The notes beneath the pieces are model-generated. The model was given only the letters and a program-made list of their open reading frames with translations, made no database searches and was not told the origin of the DNA. This document shows positions 1 through 12,315 of a DNA stretch of 64,000 bases, piece by piece. The stretch covers positions 1,240,001-1,304,000 of the forward strand of contig CP095846.1 of NCBI GenBank assembly GCA_023100825.1. The letters are read 5' to 3'. The translations under genes were made by a program, and so were the position numbers. The number at the start of each line of letters is the position of its first letter. The stretch's first letter is position 1. This DNA is from Nocardioidaceae bacterium SCSIO 66511 (GTDB lineage Bacteria; Actinomycetota; Actinomycetes; Propionibacteriales; Nocardioidaceae).

Positions 1-462
1 GAGGCCGCGACGATCCGTGAGCGTGGACTGCCGATCGCCGACTACTTCCTCTGGAACGACGACTTCGAGTACTCCACCCGGCTGCTGCGCGGACGCAGCG
101 GTCTCTATTGCCCGGCGAGTGTTGTGGTGCACAAGACGAAGGCGTTCGGCTCGACCGACGCCGATCCCGGGCCGCGGTTCTACTACGAGGTACGGAACAA
201 GACCTGGTTGTTCACCCGCAGTAGCGGGTTGGCGCCCGCGGAGAAGGCGATCTACGGGGCCTCGACCCTGCGACGCTGGGCACGCACGATCGCCGGGTCG
301 CGCGACCGCTCGACACTGTGGAGGGGGCTCGGCAGGGGGTTGCGCGACGGGATACGCTCCGGTCCGCGAAGCAACGCGGTCGTGCTCCGAGACGTCTACC
401 AGACGGACGACCCGCAAGGTAACGCCCGAAAGCCTACTGAGGGAGACCCTCCAACCTCATGA
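1..462 (+). CDS. GT2 family glycosyltransferase, C-terminal part (5' end outside window), GlfT1-like
   Basis: The reading frame is open from the first base, so the gene begins upstream. The visible 153 residues carry a WNDDFEYSTRLL segment near residue 18, the acidic, aromatic-rich acceptor-side motif seen near the end of galactofuranosyl and rhamnosyl GT2 enzymes, followed by a basic tail. The stop codon overlaps the next start (ATGA at 459-462), so the two are translationally coupled. Neighbours are glf, a GlfT2-like enzyme and an ABC exporter, so the likely role is addition of the first galactofuranose residues to the lipid-linked linker, as GlfT1 does in mycobacteria. That assignment is inference from context; the catalytic N-terminal half is not visible. 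Confidence 0.7.
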   Translation, partial: EAATIRERGLPIADYFLWNDDFEYSTRLLRGRSGLYCPASVVVHKTKAFGSTDADPGPRFYYEVRNKTWLFTRSSGLAPAEKAIYGASTLRRWARTIAGSRDRSTLWRGLGRGLRDGIRSGPRSNAVVLRDVYQTDDPQGNARKPTEGDPPTS

Positions 463-1337
463 GTCCGGTGCCCTTCTCGCTGCTGCTCCCCGTGTACGGC
501 GGCGACGACCCGAGGTTCCTGCGTACCGCCTTCAAGAGCGCGGTGGACGAGCAGACCAGGCCGCCCAACGACGTCGTGCTGATCCAGGACGGTCCGGTCA
601 GCTCCCAGCTCGCCGCCGAGATCGCACGCATCGTCGCCGACAGCCCGGTGCCGGTGAAGCACATACCGCTCGTCGAGAACGTCGGGCTCGGGCCGGCCCT
701 CGACCGCGGCATCGACGCGTGCGGCCACGGAGTGGTGGCACGGATGGACGCCGACGACATCTGCGTACCTCATCGGTTCGCGACCCAGCTGCCGTTGATC
801 GAGGGCGGCGCCGACATCGTCGGTTCGGGGCTGATGGAGTTCATCGACGACGTCGACCATGTCGTCGAGACGCGGGTACCGCCGGTGGGCGAGGAAGAGA
901 TCCGCAACACCGCGCGCTTCCGCGATCCGTTCAACCATCCGACGGTGGTGTACCGCCGCGACGCTGTCGTCGCGGCCGGCGGCTACCAGGACATGCCGCT
1001 GATGGAGGACTACCTGCTGTTCGCCCGGATGCTCGCGAACGGCGCGATGCCCGTCAACATCGTCGAGCCGCTCGTCTACTACCGTGTCGGGGCCGGCGCG
1101 TATGCTCGACGTGGCGGGCTCGGGCAGTTGCGGGCGGAGTTGGAGCTACAGCGCAGGTTCCGTTCCGAACACATCACCAGCCGCACGGAGTACGTCCGAA
1201 ACGTGGTCGTACGCGGCGGCTATCGGCTCGTGCCGGAGCGGGTACGCCGCGCGGCGTACCGGCGAATCATCGCCCGCGGCGGCGGGCGACAAACAGGGGA
1301 GACCGCGGCACGCCCGGACGATTCGGCTCCGGCGTGA
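459..1337 (+). CDS. GT2 family glycosyltransferase
   Basis: A 292-residue GT-A fold enzyme with the typical N-terminal strand (SLLLPVYGGDD near residues 7-17) and the nucleotide-sugar and metal motif ARMDADD near residues 90-96. It resembles the small AmsE/WfgS-like glycosyltransferases of polysaccharide clusters. The start ATG overlaps the stop of the upstream glycosyltransferase. About 260 bases without an obvious gene separate it from glf. It probably adds a sugar to the galactan or a decorating glycan of the cell wall. Donor and acceptor cannot be read from the sequence. Confidence 0.85.
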   Translation: MSPVPFSLLLPVYGGDDPRFLRTAFKSAVDEQTRPPNDVVLIQDGPVSSQLAAEIARIVADSPVPVKHIPLVENVGLGPALDRGIDACGHGVVARMDADDICVPHRFATQLPLIEGGADIVGSGLMEFIDDVDHVVETRVPPVGEEEIRNTARFRDPFNHPTVVYRRDAVVAAGGYQDMPLMEDYLLFARMLANGAMPVNIVEPLVYYRVGAGAYARRGGLGQLRAELELQRRFRSEHITSRTEYVRNVVVRGGYRLVPERVRRAAYRRIIARGGGRQTGETAARPDDSAPA

Positions 1338-1517
1338 CGGAATCAGAGGTCGCACCAACAGGGGCGTGGATCAGTGCGCGGGTCATCCGCGCCCGACGGA
1401 CAAGGCCGAGAAGGGAGGCGCACCGGGTGAAGGAGTGTGCGTCGACCGCCGAGAACGACGTCCGTCGGGATGCCGGGGGCCCGCGCGCCCACGTACCCTG
1501 TTGGCGCGACCTCTTAG

Positions 1518-4869
<3,352 letters not shown>

Positions 4870-4873
<4 letters not shown>

Positions 4874-5754
4874 CGATGGCGCCTGAGCGCGCGGACGATC
4901 ACCCGCACGGCCCGCTGCGGCCTCCCGGCGAGTCCAGCGGCCTGTTCGGGGTCTTCCGCCGCCGCTACCTGCTGAAGCTACTCGTTCAGAAGGAGCTCAA
5001 GAACCGCTACCAGGTCAGCCTGCTCGGGCTGCTCTGGAGCTACATCAAACCGGGTTTCCGGTTCGTGATGTACCTCACCGTGATCGGCATCGGCCTGAAG
5101 ATGGGCAAGCAGGTCGATCACTTCCCGCTGCACATCCTGTGCGGGCTGATCATCGTGCACATGGCGACCGAGTCGATGAACTCCGGCACCAAGTCGATCA
5201 CCGGCAACCGGCAGCTCGTCGGCAAGATGAACGTACCGCGCGAGATGCTTCCGATGACCTCGCTGCTGGTTTCGTCGTACCACACCTTGCCGCAGTACGT
5301 GATCCTGATCGGCGCCTGCATCTTCGCGGGCTGGTCGGTCTCGGTGTACGGCGTCGTGGCCGCGCTGCTGGGCTTTGCGATCATCTGGTTGTTCGGGCTG
5401 ATCTACTCGCTGATCGCCGGCGCGCTCAACGTCGTCTACCGCGACTTCAACAACTTCTCGCAGACGATCTCGCAGATGGTCATGTGGTTCACGACGATGA
5501 TCTATCCGTGGACGAACGTAGTCGACCTCGGCCCCGCCGTGAGCGTTCCGTACCAGTTCAACCCGATCGCGATGGCGGTTCTGTTGACCCAGCGGGGTTT
5601 CTGGTACGAGACCGTCGACAACCCCGCACCCGGAACGATGCCCGACCACCTGCTGCTCAAGGGCAGCATCATGCTCGTGGTCCTGGTGCTACTTGTCTTC
5701 GTCGCCCAGCGGGTGTTCTCTCGCCTCGAGGGCAGATTCGCGGAGTACATCTGA
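4870..5754 (+). CDS. ABC-2 type polysaccharide export permease (Wzm/Rv3783-like)
   Basis: A 294-residue integral membrane protein with about six hydrophobic segments and the conserved N-terminal region LKNRYQVSLLGLLWSYIKP of Wzm-type permeases. With the ATPase encoded directly downstream it should move lipid-linked galactan across the plasma membrane. The ATG at 4870 overlaps the glfT2 stop (ATGA); the frame stays open further upstream only as a shadow inside glfT2. Mycobacterial Rv3783/Rv3781 next to glfT1 provide the family precedent. Confidence 0.92.
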
Positions 5755-6515
5755 TGGCGCAGTCGGTGGTCGTCGACCACGTTTCCAAGAAGTTCAGCCT
5801 GCACAACGCGCGTACGCTCAAGCAGCGGCTGGTTGCGGCGCGCAAAGGCGTGGCGATCAACGAGTCGTTCATGGCGATCGACGACGTCTCCTTCGACGTA
5901 CAGGAGGGCCAGTCGATCGGCCTGATGGGGCTGAACGGCTCCGGTAAGTCGACCATGCTGCGGCTGATCAACGGCGTGCTCCGGCCCGACTCGGGTGAGG
6001 TTCTCGTACGCGGCCGCGTTGCGGGTCTGATCGAGATCTCGGCGGGGTTCCAGAAGCAGCTGTCCGGACGCGAGAACATCTACCTGAACGCCGCCCTGAA
6101 CGGTATGAGCGAAGCCGAGACCAACGCGAAGTTCGACGAGATCCTCGACTTCGCGCAGATCGAGAAGTTCCTCGACACACCCGTTCAGCACTACTCGTCG
6201 GGTATGAAGGCGCGTCTGGGGTTCGCGGTCGCGATCGCCGCCGACTCCGATGTGTTCATCATCGACGAGGTCCTTGCGGTGGGCGATCCGCCGTTCAAGA
6301 AGAAGTGCATGAAGCGCATCCATGAGATCCGCGCCGAGGGCCGCACGGTGCTCTTCGTCAGCCACAACACCAACCAGGTACGCAAACTGTGCGATCGGGC
6401 ACTCGTCCTCGAGCGCGGCCGCCTGGTGTTCGACGGCTCGGTCGACGATGCGGCGAAGCGGCTGCACTACGACGCCGACGAGGACCTCGACCCCGACGGC
6501 GCCGCAGACTTCTGA
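5754..6515 (+). CDS. ABC polysaccharide exporter ATP-binding protein (Wzt/Rv3781-like)
   Basis: The 253-residue nucleotide-binding subunit of the exporter. It has a Walker A motif GLNGSGKST, an ABC signature YSSGMKARLGF, a Walker B FIIDEVLAVGD and the H-loop SHNTNQV. It ends soon after the ATPase core, so it lacks the C-terminal carbohydrate-binding domain found in O-antigen Wzt proteins such as those of E. coli O8/O9; substrate choice must lie elsewhere. The start overlaps the permease stop (TGATG at 5752-5756). It is the last gene of the operon; a convergent gene follows two bases downstream. Confidence 0.93.
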   Translation: MAQSVVVDHVSKKFSLHNARTLKQRLVAARKGVAINESFMAIDDVSFDVQEGQSIGLMGLNGSGKSTMLRLINGVLRPDSGEVLVRGRVAGLIEISAGFQKQLSGRENIYLNAALNGMSEAETNAKFDEILDFAQIEKFLDTPVQHYSSGMKARLGFAVAIAADSDVFIIDEVLAVGDPPFKKKCMKRIHEIRAEGRTVLFVSHNTNQVRKLCDRALVLERGRLVFDGSVDDAAKRLHYDADEDLDPDGAADF

Positions 6516-6516
6516 C

Positions 6517-7251
6517 TCACTGCGGCGGTGGATCGGTGTCCGTGACGTGCTCGTCGGCGGTCAGTGACTCCAGCCGCGCCGGGTCCGGCTCGGCGACCAG
6601 CACCAACGACGCATCGGCGCTCAGCGCACCGAGCAGGATGTCGACCGAGTCGTGGTCGCCGGTCGTACCCGCGACGAGCACGCGTGGCTCCGGGCGGGCC
6701 CACCGCTCGGCGCGCGCGGACGCCGCGGTGACGCACTCCGCGTGGCTGTGGACCGTGCCGTCGAGCACGGCTGCCGGCGCATCGGGAGTCGGCGGGTCGT
6801 ACGCAGCGAAGCGGTCACCGTGGCCCAGTACGTCGGCGTTGTAGTCGGTCACGCCTGCCGGCAGCGCCGTCTGGAACCGCGCACCGAGCGGGCGCAACGA
6901 CAGTGCGACCACCTCGTCCGCGTCGGGCAGATCGGTGTCCAATGCGTCCGGTCCGACCACCGCGACATCGGTCGCCGCGTCAGGTGCACCCAGCCGCACG
7001 ACGCATCCGACCTCCCAGGCGGCGAGCAGCCATACGGCACGCTCCCAATGCGGCGGGAGATCGACGGCGATCGAGGCCCCCGCGCTCGCCGCAAGCGAGT
7101 CCTGCAGCATGTTCGCGGTCTTGGCGACCCAGTTGGCGGTCGTCGCGCGGCTCAACTCGACGCGCTCACCGCTCGCGTGGTCGTAGAACGTGATGAACGG
7201 ACGCGCTGGGTCACGGGAGACAGCGTCGGCGAGGAGTTTCGGGATCGTCAC
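6517..7251 (-). CDS. TIGR03089 family protein (acyl-CoA synthetase-like)
   Basis: A 244-residue protein with the start of an adenylate-forming enzyme fold (AVSRDPARPFITFYD, then a WVAKTANML segment) but too short for a complete acyl-CoA synthetase of 500 or more residues. This truncated layout defines the actinobacterial TIGR03089 family, whose function is unknown. I place the start at the GTG at 7251; the open frame reaches an ATG at 7308, but that sits directly on the start of the divergent gene. No complete adenylation active site is visible, so catalysis is doubtful. Confidence 0.82.
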   Translation of the reverse strand: MTIPKLLADAVSRDPARPFITFYDHASGERVELSRATTANWVAKTANMLQDSLAASAGASIAVDLPPHWERAVWLLAAWEVGCVVRLGAPDAATDVAVVGPDALDTDLPDADEVVALSLRPLGARFQTALPAGVTDYNADVLGHGDRFAAYDPPTPDAPAAVLDGTVHSHAECVTAASARAERWARPEPRVLVAGTTGDHDSVDILLGALSADASLVLVAEPDPARLESLTADEHVTDTDPPPQ

Positions 7252-7307
7252 GTGCCCGAGGCTACATACGCGGTACGCGACGCAGGCGGTCGATACGATG
7301 ACCTGCA

Positions 7308-8375
7308 ATGCGTGCCATCATCATCGCCGGCGGATTCGGGACCCGGCTGCGTCCACTGACCACTCGCCACCCCAAGCACGTGCTGCCTGTCGCCGGGGTT
7401 CCGTTCCTGTTGCATCAGCTCAGCAAGCTCGCTGCGATCGGCATCGATGAGGTCGTGCTCGCCGCTTCGTATCGCGCCGAGCAGTTCGAGCCCATCGTCA
7501 GCGCGGCGAAGGGCATCGGCGTCACCGTCCGGGTCGAGACCGAAGAGCAGCCGCTCGGCACCGGCGGCGCGATCCGCCACGCGGCCGAGTCGATGGGCGT
7601 ACGCCCCGACGAAGCGGTCGTCGTGCTGAACGGCGATCAGCTCTCCGGGCACGACATCGCAGCGCAGACAGCCGCCTTCGACGACGCGGGCGCCGACGTC
7701 AGCCTGCATCTCGTCTCGGTCGACGACCCGCGGTCGTACGGCTGCGTGCCGACCGACGATACGGGCCGTGTCACCGCATTCCTGGAGAAGTCTCCGGATC
7801 CGGTCACCCACCAGGTCAACGCGGGTTGTTATGTGTTCCGGGGGTCGGCCATCGACGCGATTCCGCCCGGTACGCCGATCTCGGTGGAGCGCGAGACCTT
7901 CCCCGAGCTGCTGCGTTCCGGTGCCCTCGTCATCGGGCACGTCGACGACGGCTACTGGCTCGACGTCGGTACGCCGGACGCGCTGGTCCGGGCATCGCGC
8001 GACATCGTGACCGGCGTTGTGACGACGCCCGCGTACCCGCATCAGCCGGCGGAGCACCACATCGACGCGAGCGCAGACATCGATGACTCGGCGTCGGTAC
8101 ACGGCGGCTCGGCGATCTCGGCCGGCGCCGTCGTCGAGGCGCGTGCACGTGTCGAGGGCAGTGTCGTCATGGCCGGCGCCGTCGTTGCAGCCGATGCGAC
8201 GGTCGTCGGATCGGTCATCGGTCCGTACGCCAGGGTCGGCGCGCGTACGGTCGTTCACGGCGCGGCGCTCGGCGACGAGGCGACTGTCGGCGCTGACTGC
8301 GAGCTGATTGCGGGCGCCCGGATCGCATGCGGTGCGGCGATCGCGGACGGCGCGGTCCGCTTCAGCAGCGGCTGA
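7308..8375 (+). CDS. NDP-sugar synthase, probable mannose-1-phosphate guanylyltransferase
   Basis: A 355-residue nucleotidyltransferase with the N-terminal signature GGFGTRLRPLTTRHPKHVLP (residues about 6-25) and a C-terminal left-handed beta-helix formed by repeated short Val/Ala/Gly hexads (about residues 245-355). In the matching mycobacterial locus Rv3264c makes GDP-mannose from mannose-1-phosphate, and a phosphomannomutase (manB) lies about 10 kb downstream here. Family membership is clear; the sugar and nucleotide specificity is inferred from synteny. Its stop and that of cofE share the palindrome TGATCA at 8373-8378. Confidence 0.85.
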   Translation: MRAIIIAGGFGTRLRPLTTRHPKHVLPVAGVPFLLHQLSKLAAIGIDEVVLAASYRAEQFEPIVSAAKGIGVTVRVETEEQPLGTGGAIRHAAESMGVRPDEAVVVLNGDQLSGHDIAAQTAAFDDAGADVSLHLVSVDDPRSYGCVPTDDTGRVTAFLEKSPDPVTHQVNAGCYVFRGSAIDAIPPGTPISVERETFPELLRSGALVIGHVDDGYWLDVGTPDALVRASRDIVTGVVTTPAYPHQPAEHHIDASADIDDSASVHGGSAISAGAVVEARARVEGSVVMAGAVVAADATVVGSVIGPYARVGARTVVHGAALGDEATVGADCELIAGARIACGAAIADGAVRFSSG

Positions 8376-9368
8376 TCACACGTCGCGGCGTAGCAGTGCG
8401 CTGTGTGACGTGCCGTACGCGCGGTCGAGCACCCGAAATCGTTCGAGCAACGCTCCGTATGCGACCAAGCACTCCGATCGGTCGGCGCCCGGCGCTGCGG
8501 CGACCGTGATCGACTCGTCGCTCACCTCGATCGACAGCACCTCGGAGTCGACCGGCCCGAGCGCGATGCCGACGACATCGTCGTCGAGGTCTGCGAAGCC
8601 GCGCGGCCGGCCGGGCGAGGTGCCGACCGCCTGTCGTACCGCCTCGTTGGCGCCGAGACCGAACAGGTCTCCGCCGTCATCGCGGACCAACGCCGTCGCT
8701 CCCGGACCGTTGTCGCCGCAGAAGTAGGCCGCGCCCAGCCCGCGCACCACCGCGACGGGGAGCCCGGTCACCTTGCCCGTCACCAGATCGGCGGCGGCCG
8801 CGACCTCGTCGGCGATCGCGGGTGCCGTCACCCGGAGCTCGTTGCCGTACGCGTCGTACTGGCCTTCGTACGAGCGCAGCGGTAGCAGGCCGGCGCAGCC
8901 GATCGCCAGGTCGGTCTGCCCGATGCGCCACGGTCGTCCCGCGGTGTCGGTGACGACGACGCCGAGTCCGCTCGCGGCGTCGGGAAAGCGTTCCAGCAGC
9001 GAGGTACGCAATGCGGCGGCCGCGCCGTCGGGGTCGGCCGGCAAGGTGATCGCGGAGCCGATCTCGACGTTGGAGGCGTCGATGCCCGCCGCAGCCATGG
9101 TGAGCCCGTGTTTCGTACGCACGATCCGGGTCGTGCCGCGACGTGCGACGACGCGTTCGGTCGCCTCGTCGACCAACGACTCCCGCTCGGCGCGAGTGAC
9201 GAGTCCGAGCGCCTTGCTCACGACCTTGCTGGTGACCACGACGACGTCGTAGGCACGTAGCGGCCGGTCGAGGTGCTCGGCGATCAGTGCGGCGAGATCG
9301 TCGCCGTGGGCGACCTCGGGTATGCCGCGAACGGCGGTGATGGACAGATCGGAGTTCTCGCCGGTCAT
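8376..9368 (-). CDS. cofE: Coenzyme F420-0:L-glutamate ligase (CofE-type)
   Basis: Adds gamma-linked glutamates to F420-0 in a GTP-dependent reaction. The N-terminal 240 or so residues follow CofE, with conserved stretches VVVTSKVVSKALG, an ITLPADPDG region and a GCAGLLPL/SYEGQYDAYGNELRVT segment. The protein has 330 residues: longer than archaeal CofE (about 250) but far shorter than mycobacterial FbiB (about 450), and its C-terminal 85 or so residues do not look like the FMN nitroreductase domain of FbiB. It is co-transcribed with cofD; the start overlaps the cofD stop (9365-9368). Confidence 0.9.
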   Translation of the reverse strand: MTGENSDLSITAVRGIPEVAHGDDLAALIAEHLDRPLRAYDVVVVTSKVVSKALGLVTRAERESLVDEATERVVARRGTTRIVRTKHGLTMAAAGIDASNVEIGSAITLPADPDGAAAALRTSLLERFPDAASGLGVVVTDTAGRPWRIGQTDLAIGCAGLLPLRSYEGQYDAYGNELRVTAPAIADEVAAAADLVTGKVTGLPVAVVRGLGAAYFCGDNGPGATALVRDDGGDLFGLGANEAVRQAVGTSPGRPRGFADLDDDVVGIALGPVDSEVLSIEVSDESITVAAAPGADRSECLVAYGALLERFRVLDRAYGTSHSALLRRDV

Positions 9369-10345
9369 CGGGACAGCTCGGACGCCAAGGCGAGGGTGTC
9401 GCGGGCGAGCTGCTCGGTCGCGGCCGGATCCGTCATCAGCAGGGGCACTGCGCGCGCTGCGATGCCCGCATCCGTGAGCGGACCAACGCTGCTCTCGTCC
9501 CGCGCGTCGACCAGCCAGCCGTCGAGTACGCCGCCCGCCGACCGAGCGCCGTAACGGGTGGCGACACCCTGTGTGCTGACCTCGACGCCGAGACCCTCGA
9601 GGAGCTGGTCGGCCATACCGCGCACCGCGGCACCGTCGATGATCGGGGAGACCCCGACCACCGGGCCGCGGGCCGTACGTACCGCTTCTTCGATGCCGGG
9701 CACCGCGAGGATCGTCCCGACGGACACGATCGGGTTCGACGGCGGCACGATCACCGCGTCGGCGTTTGCGATTGCGTCGAGTACGTCAGGGCCTGGCTTC
9801 GCCTGCTCGACGCCGACCTCGACCACGCCACGGACCGGAACAGAGGCGCGCATCCGTACCCAGTACTCCTGGAAATGCACGACTCGTTGCCCGCTCGCCG
9901 CGGTCTCGTCGTCGATGACGATATGTGTCTCTACGCGATCATCGCTCATGGGCAGCAGGCGTACGCCCGGTTGCCAGCGCGCGCACAGTGCCTCGGTGAC
10001 CTGCGTGAGCGTGTAGCCCGCGCCGAGCATCTGGGTGCGTACGACATGGGTTGCGAGGTCGCGGTCACCGAGTCCGAACCACGTGGGCTCGACGCCGTAC
10101 GCAGCGAGCTCCTCCTTGACGTGCCAGGTCTCGTCGGCACGGCCCCAGCCGCGCTCGGGGTCTATTCCGTTGCCGAGCGTGTACATGACGCTGTCGAGGT
10201 CCGGACACACCTTGAGCCCGAAGAGCCAGATGTCGTCGGCCGTGTTGCCGATGACCGTCAGATCGTCGTCCGGGCCGAGCACGGAACGCAGCCCCGTGAG
10301 GAAGCGGGCGCCGCCGATGCCGCCCGACAAAGCGGTGAGATGCAT
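9365..10345 (-). CDS. cofD: 2-phospho-L-lactate / phosphoenolpyruvate transferase (CofD/FbiA)
   Basis: Transfers the phospholactyl or enolpyruvyl group from its guanosine diphosphate carrier to the deazaflavin Fo, giving (dehydro-)F420-0. The 326-residue protein has the family N-terminus MHLTALSGGIGGARF, the GNTADD motif that binds the nucleotide donor, and the VIVPPSNPIVSVGTIL segment. Length and motif order are normal. It is the first gene of a two-gene minus-strand operon with cofE. In actinobacteria the enzyme uses a phosphoenolpyruvate-derived donor; which donor is used here cannot be read off directly. Confidence 0.93.
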   Translation of the reverse strand: MHLTALSGGIGGARFLTGLRSVLGPDDDLTVIGNTADDIWLFGLKVCPDLDSVMYTLGNGIDPERGWGRADETWHVKEELAAYGVEPTWFGLGDRDLATHVVRTQMLGAGYTLTQVTEALCARWQPGVRLLPMSDDRVETHIVIDDETAASGQRVVHFQEYWVRMRASVPVRGVVEVGVEQAKPGPDVLDAIANADAVIVPPSNPIVSVGTILAVPGIEEAVRTARGPVVGVSPIIDGAAVRGMADQLLEGLGVEVSTQGVATRYGARSAGGVLDGWLVDARDESSVGPLTDAGIAARAVPLLMTDPAATEQLARDTLALASELSR

Positions 10346-10435
10346 GTGTCACATTCTGCGGTACGCGATCTCACGAGCGGTCCGCACCTGTGGCAGGCTA
10401 GGGCCGGACGTGAACACCTCGTGTGGGGAGAAACA

Positions 10436-12229
10436 GTGGTTACCGAATCCACCAAGAAGCTCCGGGAGCTCTTGGCGTTCGTCTTGCTCGGCGTCGTCGC
10501 CGCGCTCGTTCTGGTGTCGTTGTCGTTGCTGTTCAAGGACTTCGACGGGTTGTTCGGCCCGGGCGAGATCGACTTCGCAGTGAAGGCCTCGATCGTGCAA
10601 GGCGATTTCGTCAATCCGGTCTACGTACTCCTCATCGTCGCGGCGGTTCTTCTCGTCACGCACCTCGGGGAGCCGACGAAACAGGCTCGTACGATCACGA
10701 TCGGCGCGCTCGCGCTGCTCGGCGTGATGGCCGTGCTCGGCCTCGTCACCTGGATCTCGAGTCTCAGTCTCGAAGACGGCCAGGGCATGAGCGTGTTGTC
10801 CGGCTTCGGCGGGCTCTCGGGTGCAGAGAAGGTCGGCGGCTCGTTCGCAATGATCGCGCTGCTCGCCTTCGTCGGTATCGCGATCTACTTCTGCCTGACG
10901 ACCTTGCAGGCGCTGCCGTCGGCTCCGAAGCCGCAGCAGCAGTGGGCCGGCAACCAAGGGCAGGGTGGCGCCTGGGGCGCTCAGCCGCAGCAGTGGGACG
11001 GCCAGGGCCAGCCGCAGCCGGGGCAGTGGGACGGCCAAGGTCAGCCGCAGCCGGGCCAGTGGGACGGTCAAGGTCAGCCGCCGCAGCAGCAGTGGGACGG
11101 CCAAGGTCAGCCGCAGCCGGGGCAGTGGGATGGCCAGGGTCAGCCGCAGCAGGCCTCGTGGGGTCAGCCGCAGGAGTCGGCTCAGCAGTCGTCGTGGGGT
11201 CAGCCGCAGGAGAACCCTCCGGGGCAGTGGGATGGCCAAGGCCAGCCGCAGCCCGGGCAGTGGGACGGCCAGGGCCAGCCGCAGCAGTCCTCCTGGGGTC
11301 AGCCGCAGGAGTCGGCACAGCAGGCCTCGTGGGGCCAGCCGCAGGCCGATCCTCAGCAGTCGTCGTGGGGTCAGCCGCAGGAGAACGCTCCCGGGCAGTG
11401 GGACGGCCAGGGCGAGCCGCAGCAGTCGTCCTGGGGTCAGCCGCAGGAGTCGGCTCAGCAGTCGTCGTGGGGTCAGCCGCAGGAGAACCCTCCGGGGCAG
11501 TGGGATGGCCAGAGTGAGCCACCGCAGCCTGCGTGGGGTCAGCCGCAGCAGCCCGAGCCGCAGCAGTGGGACGGTCAGGGTCAGCCGCCGCAGCAGTCGT
11601 CCTGGGGTCAGCCGCAGGAGTCGGCTCAGCAGTCGTCGTGGGGTCAGCCGCAGGAGAACCCTCCGGGGCAGTGGGACGGTCAGAGTGAGCCACCGCAGCC
11701 TGCGTGGGGTCAGCCGCAGCAGCCTGAGCCGCAGCAGTGGGACGGTCAGGGTCAGCCGCCGCAGCAGTCGTCGTGGGGTCAGCCGCAGGAGAACCCTCCG
11801 GGGCAGTGGGATGGCCAGAGTGAGCCGCCGCAGCCTGCGTGGGGTCAGCCGCAGCAGCCTGAGCCGCAGCAGTGGGACGGTCAGGGTCAGCCGCCGCAGC
11901 AGTCGTCCTGGGGTCAGCCGCAGGAGAACCCTCCGGGGCAGTGGGATGGCCAGAGTGAGCCGCCGCAGCCTGCGTGGGGTCAGCCGCAGCAGCCCGAGCC
12001 GCAGCAGTGGGACGGTCAGGTACGCCCTGAGGAGCAGACGACGCAGGCGTGGAGCCCGGCACAGGACAACGCCGATGACGCCTCGTGGGGTCAGTCCAGT
12101 GCGTCGAGCACCGAGGAGACGAGCGTCTTCGACCCTGCCGTCGATGATGGCACCGATGACGGCTCAACCGATTCTGCCGAGGGTTCGGAGCCCAACGACC
12201 GTCCGGGCTGGTGGAACCCCAGCTCCTGA
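10436..12229 (+). CDS. Membrane protein with long Q/W/G/P tandem-repeat C-terminal tail
   Basis: A 597-residue protein of unknown function. About the first 165 residues contain four hydrophobic segments (LLAFVLLGVVAALVLVSL, VYVLLIVAAVLLV, ITIGALALLGVMAVLGL, FAMIALLAFVGIAIYF). The rest is low-complexity repeats built from GQWDGQGQPQ, QQSSWGQPQE and PPQPAWGQPQ units, ending in an acidic tail and PGWWNPSS. I chose the GTG at 10436 because GGGGAG (10425-10430) lies five bases upstream; the open frame continues upstream only as an antisense shadow of cofD. The gene is followed by a strong hairpin at 12248-12287. The tail looks disordered and could act as an assembly or interaction region. Confidence 0.85.
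   Translation: MVTESTKKLRELLAFVLLGVVAALVLVSLSLLFKDFDGLFGPGEIDFAVKASIVQGDFVNPVYVLLIVAAVLLVTHLGEPTKQARTITIGALALLGVMAVLGLVTWISSLSLEDGQGMSVLSGFGGLSGAEKVGGSFAMIALLAFVGIAIYFCLTTLQALPSAPKPQQQWAGNQGQGGAWGAQPQQWDGQGQPQPGQWDGQGQPQPGQWDGQGQPPQQQWDGQGQPQPGQWDGQGQPQQASWGQPQESAQQSSWGQPQENPPGQWDGQGQPQPGQWDGQGQPQQSSWGQPQESAQQASWGQPQADPQQSSWGQPQENAPGQWDGQGEPQQSSWGQPQESAQQSSWGQPQENPPGQWDGQSEPPQPAWGQPQQPEPQQWDGQGQPPQQSSWGQPQESAQQSSWGQPQENPPGQWDGQSEPPQPAWGQPQQPEPQQWDGQGQPPQQSSWGQPQENPPGQWDGQSEPPQPAWGQPQQPEPQQWDGQGQPPQQSSWGQPQENPPGQWDGQSEPPQPAWGQPQQPEPQQWDGQVRPEEQTTQAWSPAQDNADDASWGQSSASSTEETSVFDPAVDDGTDDGSTDSAEGSEPNDRPGWWNPSS
10930..12020 (+). repeat. In-frame tandem repeats encoding Q/W/G/P-rich tail
   Basis: Coding repeats inside the 10436-12229 gene. 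The most regular part is a 135-bp unit (45 codons): CAGGAGAACCCTCCGGGGCAG occurs at 11651, 11786 and 11921, exactly 135 bases apart, and at 11480 with a 171-base spacing to the next copy. Shorter units of GGCCAAGGTCAGCCGCAGCC type fill the upstream part. Near identity of the 135-bp copies at nucleotide level points to recent expansion, so length may vary between strains. Confidence 0.9.
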
Positions 12230-12247
12230 TTCACGGTCGGTAATCCT

Positions 12248-12287
12248 CGACTCAGCGCCCGTACGGTTCACGTGCGGGCGCGAGTCG
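12248..12287 (+). terminator. Hairpin terminator after the repeat-tail membrane gene
   Basis: CGACTC (12248-12253) and GCGCCCGTAC (12255-12264) pair with GTGCGGGCGC (12272-12281) and GAGTCG (12282-12287), giving a 16-base-pair stem with a single bulged A, one G-T pair and a seven-base loop. There is no U tract, so it fits the U-less hairpin terminators common in actinobacteria. It lies 18 bases after the stop codon. Confidence 0.75.
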
Positions 12288-12315
12288 TGTGGGCATGTGT
12301 ATAGCAGGCCTCCGC

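Noticed and set aside
11206-11940. Regularly spaced repeats that could suggest a CRISPR array
   Set aside because: The repeats are long, contiguous, in frame and translate into a continuous low-complexity protein tail; there are no unique spacers and no cas genes.
10764-12167. Long minus-strand frame of Ala/Asp/Thr/Pro repeats
   Set aside because: It is the shadow of the in-frame Q/W/G/P repeats of the plus-strand membrane protein gene.
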